Part shown: piece by piece, positions 8,187-14,512 of the stretch | Layout: each line of letters opens with the position of its first letter | Position numbering within the stretch: the first letter of the stretch is position 1 | Source of the DNA: RBG-16-64-13 sp963718375 | GTDB taxonomy: Bacteria > Actinomycetota > Thermoleophilia > RBG-16-64-13 | Length of the DNA stretch: 46,792 nt | Reading direction: 5' to 3' | Assembly (NCBI GenBank): GCA_963718375.1 | Contig: CAVQZD010000015.1 | Coordinates: forward strand, 1-46,792 | The notes under the pieces: model-generated | Told to the model about the DNA's origin: nothing | What the model saw: the letters and a program-made list of their open reading frames with translations, nothing else | Databases searched by the model: none | Translations under genes and position numbers: made by a program

Positions 8187-8311
8187 CCGCGAGCAGGCAG
8201 CTTCGCATGAGCGTGACCACCGAGGCACACGCGTGGAGCGTAGCCGGGCCGCACTTGACAATGAGCAGCGGCAGTGGAGCAGTCAGAAGTCGGGCTCCGC
8301 GGGACGCGATA
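8187..8311 (+). promoter_or_regulatory. NiCo (czcD) riboswitch aptamer
   Basis: The conserved junction sequences of the NiCo class are present in order: GAGCAGGCA (8191-8199), GTAGCCGGGC (8240-8249), GGCA after the third stem (8270-8273) and GGGAC (8301-8305). Supporting stems are GCTTC/GGAGC (8200-8204 with 8235-8239) with inner GCGTG/CACGC, GCCGC/GCGGC (8248-8252 with 8268-8272) and GTGGAGC/GCTCCGC (8274-8280 with 8294-8300). The class binds Ni(II) or Co(II), and its usual downstream gene is a CDF metal exporter, exactly as here. The 3' strand of the last stem also forms the 5' arm of the terminator, so metal binding should prevent termination and switch the exporter on. Confidence 0.8.
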
Positions 8312-8329
8312 GTCCCCGCGGAGCTTTTT
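8294..8329 (+). terminator. intrinsic terminator, expression platform of the NiCo riboswitch
   Basis: GCTCCGCGGGAC (8294-8305) pairs with GTCCCCGCGGAGC (8312-8324) with one bulge, followed by TTTTT (8325-8329). It shares 8294-8305 with the aptamer's last stem and GGGAC junction, so the two folds exclude each other. Confidence 0.8.
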
Positions 8330-8358
8330 GCATCTGCGGGTCGTGCAAAGGGACGGGG

Positions 8359-9375
8359 ATGAATAGCACCGATTCTCAAAGGGCCGAGATCACCAAGAAG
8401 AAGGCGGGCGTGGCAGCGCTGTCGATACTTTCGAACAGCGTGCTGATCGTACTCAAACTGGTGGTCGGCATGGCGATCGGTTCGGTGGCGGTGATATCCG
8501 AGGCCATACATTCGGCGATGGACCTGGCGGCGTCCGTGATCGCCTTCTTCGCGGTTAGAGCGTCCGGTCGCAAGGCGGATGAGGGTCATCCCTACGGGCA
8601 TGGCAAGTACGAGAACGTGTCGGGGGTGGTGGAGGCGCTTCTCATCTTCGCAGCCGCAGTCTGGATCATCTATGAGGCCGTCCATAAGCTCCTGAATCCG
8701 CAGCCCATCGAGTTTGCCGGGTGGGGAGTCGCGGTCATGCTCGTATCGGTGCTTCTGAACCTGTTCGTTTCTCGTCGCCTGTTCAAGGTGGGACGAGAGA
8801 CGGATTCCGTCGCTCTTCAGGCAGACGCCTGGCATCTACGCACCGACATCTACACCTCGGCCGGCGTCATGCTTGCGCTCATCGTGGTGCTGATCGGCGA
8901 GGCTGCGGCCCCCGATGTCGACCTGAGTTGGGTAGATCCGGTGGCGGCGATCGCGGTGGCGTTGTTGATACTGAAGGCCGCCATCGAACTGACGTGGCAC
9001 TCGGCTCGTGACCTGCTGGATATGAGCCTGCCGGAGCACGATGTCGATTGGATATCCACCTTCATCCCCGAGAGGTGGCCGGTGGTGAGGAGCTTTCACA
9101 ATCTGCAGACGCGAAAGGCGGGGCCCTTTCGCTTCATCGACTTCCACCTGGTAGTGAAGGACAACATGTCGGTCGCCGAGGCGCACGCCCTCGGTGACGA
9201 GATCGTCGAAGCCATCAAGCAGCGTTTGCCGGAGACCAGAGTGCTCATACACATCGAACCTTGTGAGTACGAGTGCAAAGACGCCTGTGTGGCTGGCTGC
9301 TCAGTGTCGTCGGAGGACAGGATCATCGGTCAAGAAGCCCGGGAAGCCCTGGAGAGGGAGCGTGACTCTGACTGA
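8359..9375 (+). CDS. cation diffusion facilitator (CDF) metal exporter, probably Ni/Co
   Basis: The frame is open further upstream, but that part is riboswitch RNA. I place the start at ATG 8359 (MNSTDSQRAEITKKK), giving 338 aa. It has six membrane segments. Metal-site motifs are SEAIHSAMDLA (TM2, about residues 49-59) and QADAWHLRTDIYTS (TM5, about 152-165), with the loop HPYGHGKYENV typical of the family. The C-terminal cytoplasmic domain includes IHIEP and then CEYECKDACVAGC, four Cys each three residues apart, which looks like an added metal site. The protein should expel divalent metal in exchange for protons; Ni or Co is inferred from the riboswitch. It is convergent with the CapA-like gene. 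Confidence 0.85.
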   Translation: MNSTDSQRAEITKKKAGVAALSILSNSVLIVLKLVVGMAIGSVAVISEAIHSAMDLAASVIAFFAVRASGRKADEGHPYGHGKYENVSGVVEALLIFAAAVWIIYEAVHKLLNPQPIEFAGWGVAVMLVSVLLNLFVSRRLFKVGRETDSVALQADAWHLRTDIYTSAGVMLALIVVLIGEAAAPDVDLSWVDPVAAIAVALLILKAAIELTWHSARDLLDMSLPEHDVDWISTFIPERWPVVRSFHNLQTRKAGPFRFIDFHLVVKDNMSVAEAHALGDEIVEAIKQRLPETRVLIHIEPCEYECKDACVAGCSVSSEDRIIGQEAREALERERDSD

Positions 9376-9411
9376 GGTCTGAGGGCGCCTGTCCCGGGGC
9401 AGGGTCGTGGA

Positions 9412-10716
9412 TCAGGGTGTGCTGACGGTGGTGCTGGCGGCGCTCGTGGTAGTCCCCGCGGATGGTACCGAGGTCGTTGTGGAGGCGTCAGTACTTGTCT
9501 CTGGCTCTGCAGGCGGTGGAGTGCCGAAGGTGGCCACGTCCCCGTCCCGGGTCAACTCCAAACCGCGCTGAGCGCTGAGTTTGGTCAGGCGCGAGAGTAT
9601 CCTGTCAGCAGTCTTGGCGTCAGCCACGGCAGGCGCGCCCGTGGTGGTGCTGAGAAAGACGGGGACTATGGTGCCCCAAGGTGCTCCGTCGGGCGGCAGA
9701 GTCACCTGCAACACAAAGGATTCTCCGGTGTAGGCGGAATGCCAGTCCCACACGAAGTCGCCCATGCTGTATACGATCAGCCGGTCCTTATAGACCTCGA
9801 GACCTTGGATGACGTGGGGGTGATGCCCCAGGATGAGATCCGCGCCCGCGTCCACGATCTCGTGCGCGAAGTCGATCTCGTCTGAATTGGCCGTGGCGTC
9901 GTACTCCGTGCCCCAGTGGAGACTGACCACTACGAAGTCAGCCTGTTTCGCTGCCTCTGCCACCTTGTCTGTCAGCGTCTTCCTGCTCTTGGCGGAGGAG
10001 TAGATGTAGAAGGTGCCCGCGCGCTCGTTGGTGGCGGCGAACGATGCGGTGATCTGGGAGGCGGCTATCAGGGCCACAGTGCCCGCGGGAGTGTCCAGAA
10101 GAGTGGGTGCAGAAGCCTTCTCCAGATCAGACCCGGCCCCCGCGTGTTTGATGCCGGCGGTGTCCAGTCTCTCGATGCAGTCGTTCATAGCTTTGGACCC
10201 GTAATCCAGGATGTGGTTGTTAGCAAGGCTGACCACATCGATGCCGGCCGACAGCAGCCCGTCGAGCAGGGCCGGGCGGGCGCGGAAGGTGTACTCCTTG
10301 AACGAGTTGCGGGTGCCCTTATCGGATATCGGCCCCTCCAGGTTGACGAAGGCCAGATGCGCGCCCTCCATATAGGGCTTCACGCCTTCGAAGGCCGCCG
10401 CTCCGCCGCTCTTGTCCAACAAGGTGCCGACCTTTCGGTCTCCCATGACGTCCCCGCCCGCGCTGACGCTGAGCGGCGGCGGGAGGGTAGTCGTGGTCGT
10501 AGTGGGCAGCTCCGTGGTGGTGGTCGGCGGCAGCGTGGTCGTCGGGGCCAGTGTCGTAGTGGTGCTCGTGGTGGTGGTCGGAGCGGCAAAAGCCCCGGTC
10601 TGCCAGAACCAGATCATCAGGGCGACGGCGGCCAGAGCGATGACCCATAGCGCCGTCACGACGATGATGAACACGCGAGAGTTCTGAGGACTGGAGCTTC
10701 TACCGGTAAGAGCCAT
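9412..10716 (-). CDS. CapA-family (PGA_cap) membrane-anchored phosphoesterase-like protein
   Basis: I choose ATG at 10716 (MALTGRSSSPQNSRV), because a -10 box lies seven nt upstream; the product is 434 aa. It has one N-terminal membrane anchor (FIIVVTALWVIALAAVALMI), then a TTTT-rich linker and a CapA-type metallophosphatase fold outside the cell. Family motifs are GGDVMGDR, VNLEGPIS, SLANNHILDYG, VVSLHWGTEY and LILGHHPHVIQGLEVY with YSMGDFVWDWHS. CapA proteins act in poly-gamma-glutamate capsule making, but many actinobacterial homologues stand alone, as here with no pgsB/pgsC, so the substrate is unknown. A second Ser/Thr-rich tail (about 30 residues) has no membrane segment. It is divergent from the amidase gene through a shared promoter. 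Confidence 0.8.
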   Translation of the reverse strand: MALTGRSSSPQNSRVFIIVVTALWVIALAAVALMIWFWQTGAFAAPTTTTSTTTTLAPTTTLPPTTTTELPTTTTTTLPPPLSVSAGGDVMGDRKVGTLLDKSGGAAAFEGVKPYMEGAHLAFVNLEGPISDKGTRNSFKEYTFRARPALLDGLLSAGIDVVSLANNHILDYGSKAMNDCIERLDTAGIKHAGAGSDLEKASAPTLLDTPAGTVALIAASQITASFAATNERAGTFYIYSSAKSRKTLTDKVAEAAKQADFVVVSLHWGTEYDATANSDEIDFAHEIVDAGADLILGHHPHVIQGLEVYKDRLIVYSMGDFVWDWHSAYTGESFVLQVTLPPDGAPWGTIVPVFLSTTTGAPAVADAKTADRILSRLTKLSAQRGLELTRDGDVATFGTPPPAEPETSTDASTTTSVPSAGTTTSAASTTVSTP

Positions 10717-10723
10717 GGCGGTG

Positions 10724-10731
10724 AGTATAAT
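10724..10731. promoter_or_regulatory. overlapping bidirectional -10 boxes, leaderless in both directions
   Basis: On the plus strand TATAAT (10726-10731) lies 6 nt before the amidase ATG. On the minus strand TATACT (10729-10724) lies 7 nt before the CapA ATG. The two boxes share four bases, and both transcripts would begin at or next to their start codons. Confidence 0.55.
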
Positions 10732-10737
10732 AGCCCA

Positions 10738-11805
10738 ATGCGTCCGGTCGGAAGAGGAGACACTGGTAAGCGAGTGGTGGACATCCAGACGCGTCTGGCG
10801 GCCCTGGACTACCACTTGGGCAACGAAGGCGCGGACGGTGTCTTTGGACCCAACACCGAGAAGGCCATCCGGGCGTTCCAGCAGGGACGCCAGCTATGTG
10901 CAGGTGGCATCGTTGAGGCCAATACCTGGACCGAACTGGTCGAGGCCGGGTACAAGCCCGGTGACCGTCTTCTCTATCTAAGGGTCCCTCACCTGCGGGG
11001 GGACGACGTCCTCTCCTTGCAGAGGAGCCTCGATGAACTGGGCTTCGATTGCGGCCCCGTCGACGGCATCTTCTCGCCATCTCTGGAATTGGCGGTCACC
11101 GAGTTCCAGCGGAATACCGGACTGAACGTCGATGGCATCGTGGGCGACACGACTTGGGATCGCATACGGTTGCTCCAGAAGGCAGGCGCGACCGAAGTCG
11201 CGGGCAGGATACCGGACAGGATGAACGGTTATGTGGGGAGTCACTCGCTCACTGGACTGCGTGTATGCATCGACCCGGCGCATGGGGGCGATGACTTGGG
11301 GTGCATCGGAACAGGCGGACTGAGAGAGAAGGATGTGAATCTGGCCTTGGGTCTGGAGCTCGCACGCCTTCTCGCAGACCGAGGCGCCGACGCTCACTTG
11401 GTGCGGGACGACGACTCCGCCATAGCGCTATATGATCGTATCGAGGCGGCCAACGCGTGGCGCCCGGACATGTATCTTTGCCTTCATCACAGCACCCACC
11501 CGAGTGAACAGGCGCGGGGGGCTGCCGCCTACTACTTCGCCAACAGCGTGTATGCGTCCAGGGGGGGTAGCCGTCTGGCGGGGTATACAGTGGACGCTCT
11601 AGCGCGTGAGTTGGGCAGGGTCGATCTGCGCAAACACGGTCGCAACTACGCATGCCTGCGAGAGGTCCGGCCTCTGGCGGTGATGGTGGAGCCCGGGTAC
11701 TTGAGCCATCCCGAGGAAGGTCCGTCGCTCGCGGACCCCGAGATCCAGACAAGAGAAGCGGTCGCCATCAGCCACGGCATCGAAGCCTATCTGGCGCGCC
11801 TGTAG
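10738..11805 (+). CDS. N-acetylmuramoyl-L-alanine amidase with two peptidoglycan-binding domains
   Basis: This 355-aa protein starts at ATG 10738, directly after a TATAAT box, so probably on a leaderless mRNA. Two PG_binding_1 units come first (about residues 5-70, DTGKRVVDIQTRLAALDY to AIRAFQQG; and about 85-145, GDDVLSLQRSLDELGFD to VTEFQRNTGLNVDG). An Amidase_3 domain follows (about 175-355): CIDPAHGGDD with the first zinc His, GLREKDVNLAL with the zinc Glu, LCLHHSTHP with the second His, and MVEPGYLSHPEEG with the catalytic Glu. It should cleave the bond between MurNAc and L-Ala. No signal peptide is visible, which is unusual for a wall hydrolase; sporulation or non-classical export are possible. 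An HDAC-family gene follows after 16 nt. Confidence 0.88.
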   Translation: MRPVGRGDTGKRVVDIQTRLAALDYHLGNEGADGVFGPNTEKAIRAFQQGRQLCAGGIVEANTWTELVEAGYKPGDRLLYLRVPHLRGDDVLSLQRSLDELGFDCGPVDGIFSPSLELAVTEFQRNTGLNVDGIVGDTTWDRIRLLQKAGATEVAGRIPDRMNGYVGSHSLTGLRVCIDPAHGGDDLGCIGTGGLREKDVNLALGLELARLLADRGADAHLVRDDDSAIALYDRIEAANAWRPDMYLCLHHSTHPSEQARGAAAYYFANSVYASRGGSRLAGYTVDALARELGRVDLRKHGRNYACLREVRPLAVMVEPGYLSHPEEGPSLADPEIQTREAVAISHGIEAYLARL

Positions 11806-11821
11806 CGGGCGGGGAGACAAC

Positions 11822-12844
11822 ATGGAGCCCATAGGGGTCTACTATCATCCGCTCTTCATCCAGCACGAGACGGGCGAGCATCCGGAGAACAAGAAGCGTC
11901 TTATCGTGGCGAAAAGCGTCCTCGAAGCGAGCGGACTTGAGGTCGAGTGGATCACGCCTGAGCCTGCCACGGTGGACCAGACAGCGCGGGTACATGATCG
12001 TAGGTATATCGAGACCATACGCGGTGTGGCTGAAGACGGCGGCGGTTGGATGGATGCGGACACCGTGGTGTCACCGAAGTCGTACGAAGCGGCTTTGTTG
12101 GCTGCGGGTTCCGGCATCGCCGCCGTGCAGCGCGCCCTGGATGTCGGGCAGAGAGCTTTCTTGCTGGTCCGGCCTCCGGGTCATCACGCCGTCCGCTCGC
12201 GGGCCATGGGCTTCTGTCTGTTCAACAACATCGCTATAGCCGCCGCGCACGCTATCGGGGAGCTTGGCGTCGAGCGGGTGCTGATCGTAGATTGGGACGT
12301 TCATCACGGCAACGGAACGCAGGCGGCCTTCTACGACGATCCGCGCATCCTCTTCTTCAGCATGCACCAGGCCGGGCACTTTCCGGGCACCGGAATGGCT
12401 CGCGAGGTGGGCGCCGAGCAAGGTGCCGGGTTCACAGTCGATGTTCCTCTGCAGGCGGGCGCCGGTGACGGAGCCGTGAGGCTGGCCTTCGAATCACTGC
12501 TGTTGCCGCTGGCTGAGGCCTTCAATCCGCAATTGGTGCTGGTGTCGGCGGGCTACGACGCTGAGCAGGGCGACCCGCTGGGAGGGCTTGCCTTCTCGCG
12601 GGATGCCTTCCAGTGGATGGCGGGGTGCCTCGCCGAGTACTGCGACGAGTCCGGAGCCGCCGGACCGATCTGCTTCCTGGAGGGTGGCTATGTACCGCAG
12701 ATGGCAGCGGAGTCCATAGTCGCTACGATACGGGGGATGCAAGGTCACAAGCCGGACTTTGCGAAGTCCGCTTCGGCAGAGGAACGGGCGGATATCCGTG
12801 AGGCTCTGGAGGAGGCGAAACCCTTCTGGCGAAACGTGCTGTAG
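11822..12844 (+). CDS. histone-deacetylase-family (AcuC/HDAC-like) zinc deacetylase
   Basis: This 340-aa protein starts at ATG 11822 behind GGGGAG. It has the full HDAC fold and active site: RPPGHHAVRSRAMGFC with the His pair, VLIVDWDVHHGNGTQ with the zinc Asp and His, VLVSAGYDAEQGDPLGG with the second zinc Asp, and CFLEGGYVPQMAA with the transition-state Tyr. The N-terminal HPENKKRL and the VHDRRYIE segment are typical. Bacterial members remove acyl groups from polyamines, from small acetylated metabolites or from proteins such as Acs. No acs or acuA is nearby, so the substrate is open. It probably shares a transcript with the upstream amidase. Confidence 0.87.
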   Translation: MEPIGVYYHPLFIQHETGEHPENKKRLIVAKSVLEASGLEVEWITPEPATVDQTARVHDRRYIETIRGVAEDGGGWMDADTVVSPKSYEAALLAAGSGIAAVQRALDVGQRAFLLVRPPGHHAVRSRAMGFCLFNNIAIAAAHAIGELGVERVLIVDWDVHHGNGTQAAFYDDPRILFFSMHQAGHFPGTGMAREVGAEQGAGFTVDVPLQAGAGDGAVRLAFESLLLPLAEAFNPQLVLVSAGYDAEQGDPLGGLAFSRDAFQWMAGCLAEYCDESGAAGPICFLEGGYVPQMAAESIVATIRGMQGHKPDFAKSASAEERADIREALEEAKPFWRNVL

Positions 12845-12862
12845 AAGGCTGCGACGGAGTCC

Positions 12863-12891
12863 TTGACACACGGGTGCTCAAGTACTTTGCT
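12863..12891 (+). promoter_or_regulatory. putative promoter upstream of pilT
   Basis: A perfect TTGACA (12863-12868) is followed after 17 nt by TTTGCT (12886-12891), a weak -10. It lies between the HDAC stop codon and the pilT start. Confidence 0.4.
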
Positions 12892-12956
12892 ACTTGCACC
12901 GAAGAAGTGGTAAGAAATGTCTTATCGCAGACCCATGGAGCGGTCTGGAGGGGTGG

Positions 12957-14045
12957 ATGAAGTCTGTTGACGAACTGCTGCGGAGAGTCGCCGAGACGGC
13001 GGCTTCGGATCTTCACCTCAAGGTGGGCAGCCCCCCCATCATAAGAGTGGACGGCGAGCTGGTCAACTTGGACGAGCCACCCTGCTCCCCTGACGACACC
13101 AAAGAGTTCGCGGCTGGCCTCATGACCGAGAAGCAGCTGCGCCGTTTCAGTGAGGCCAACGAGATCGACTTCGCTTATAGCGCGCCTAACGTCGGGCGTT
13201 TTCGCGTAGATATCTACAGGCAGCGGGGGACCATCTCCATCGCTCTCCGCCGCGTAGTCACGCGGGTGCCCGACTTCACAGAGCTGAATCTTCCGCCCGT
13301 GGTGCAGAAGCTGGCCTTGGAGCCGCGAGGGCTGATCCTGGTGACCGGTACCACCGGCTCCGGCAAGACGACGACTATCGCTTCGATGATCGACCACATC
13401 AACCACAACCTGCGTAAGCACATAGTCACGGTAGAGGATCCGATCGAGATCCTGCATCGCGACCAGAAGTCGATCATCAATCAGCGCGAGATCGGACTGG
13501 ACACCGAGAACTACACCACGGCTCTCAAGTACGTCTTGCGGCAGGACCCAGACATCATCTTCATCGGAGAGATGCGTGAGGAAGAGACGGTGCGTACCGC
13601 GCTCACCGCGGCTCAGACCGGTCACTTCGTCCTCTCGACCCTTCATACGATCGATGCTGCCGAGACGGTGAACCGCATCATCGACTTCTTCCCGCTACAC
13701 CAGCAGGAGCAGGTCAGAGTCATGCTGGCTGGCTCGCTCAGGGGCATCGTCTCGCAGCGTCTCTTGGTCCGCTCTGATGGCATGGGGCGGGTCCCGGCGG
13801 TCGAGGTGATGGTCATGACGGGGCGCATACGCGATCTCATCCTTGACCCCGCCCAGACGCATACCATCCAGCAGGCAGTCTCTGAGGGCGAGTTCTACGG
13901 AATGCAGACCTTTGACCAGAGTCTGATCAGCTTGTACGAGAGAGGACTCATCAATCTGGCCGACGCGCAGATGGTGGCGAGCAACCCGCAGGACTTCCGC
14001 CTACTGGTGGAATCGCGAGGGCACGCGATGCCGGTGGCCGGCTAG
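12957..14045 (+). CDS. pilT: PilT-type twitching/retraction ATPase
   Basis: I choose ATG at 12957 because GGAGGGG lies just upstream; the product has 362 aa, the usual PilT length. The N-terminal PAS-like domain has ASDLHLKVGSPPIIRVDGEL. The ATPase core has Walker A (LVTGTTGSGKTTT), the Asp box (VEDPIEILH), Walker B (DPDIIFIGEMREEET), the His box (THFVLSTLHT-type, here GHFVLSTLHTIDAAE) and a C-terminal FDQSLISLYERGLI. It should depolymerise a type IV pilus at the inner face of the membrane. No pilB, pilC or pilin gene is in the window, so the machine is encoded elsewhere or this is an isolated copy. It overlaps the end of the convergent membrane-protein gene by 4 nt. Confidence 0.88.
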   Translation: MKSVDELLRRVAETAASDLHLKVGSPPIIRVDGELVNLDEPPCSPDDTKEFAAGLMTEKQLRRFSEANEIDFAYSAPNVGRFRVDIYRQRGTISIALRRVVTRVPDFTELNLPPVVQKLALEPRGLILVTGTTGSGKTTTIASMIDHINHNLRKHIVTVEDPIEILHRDQKSIINQREIGLDTENYTTALKYVLRQDPDIIFIGEMREEETVRTALTAAQTGHFVLSTLHTIDAAETVNRIIDFFPLHQQEQVRVMLAGSLRGIVSQRLLVRSDGMGRVPAVEVMVMTGRIRDLILDPAQTHTIQQAVSEGEFYGMQTFDQSLISLYERGLINLADAQMVASNPQDFRLLVESRGHAMPVAG

Positions 14046-14512
14046 GAAGGTCTTCCGCGCCTGCGCTCTTGCCGGGTCCTGGCGTCAGTCTGAGTCATAC
14101 GGTCTCTGGTCGAGTCGCTGAGACCTTGCTCGCGGGTGACCACCTTGGGCTGTTCGACCGGCCTGAACCCCACAGCGTTGTTCAGCAGAGCGGCCACCAG
14201 CGTCAGGAACACGGCCGTCAGCATGATGGCAATAGGGTTGCCGGATAGGGAGTCGAAGACCAGGGCCGTTATCTGCAAGATCAGGTAATTGACCAAGACC
14301 GTGAGGCCAAAGAAGCCGAACGCTCTACCCTTGTTGGTCTTGAAGCCACGGAACGGCTTGTTGGTACTGTTGGCAGCACCCATGACGAGGGCCAGCACGA
14401 TGGCGACCCACAAGTGGCTGATGTAGAAATATGGGGCGAGCAAGGTGTCGGCCAAGTAGAGGCCCAAGAAGAAGCCGAGCACGCTCACGATGATTCGGAA
14501 GGCGATCCTCAA
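14042..14512 (-). CDS. small four-helix membrane protein (phage-holin-family-like)
   Basis: This 156-aa protein starts at TTG (14512), whose bases overlap the TGA stop of the upstream WYL gene (TTGA), so translation is probably coupled; GGTGAAGG is just upstream. Four hydrophobic segments are visible (about residues 5-25, 35-50, 65-85, 95-115), then a charged tail ending in RTRQERRRGRPS. The pattern resembles the 'phage holin family 4' proteins widespread in bacterial chromosomes, which are not true lysis holins. The function is unknown. Its pairing with a DNA-damage-type regulator gives no clear hint. Confidence 0.6.
   Translation of the reverse strand: MRIAFRIIVSVLGFFLGLYLADTLLAPYFYISHLWVAIVLALVMGAANSTNKPFRGFKTNKGRAFGFFGLTVLVNYLILQITALVFDSLSGNPIAIMLTAVFLTLVAALLNNAVGFRPVEQPKVVTREQGLSDSTRDRMTQTDARTRQERRRGRPS

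Noticed and set aside
8155..8358. Open frame upstream of the CDF start, giving a 406-aa protein from 8155
   Set aside because: The extra 68 codons run through the NiCo aptamer and its terminator, and the peptide is not membrane- or CDF-like. ATG 8359 fits the family length.
9376..9411. Intrinsic terminator between the CDF and CapA genes
   Set aside because: CCTGTCCC and GGGGCAGG could pair, but they abut with almost no loop and no T-run follows.
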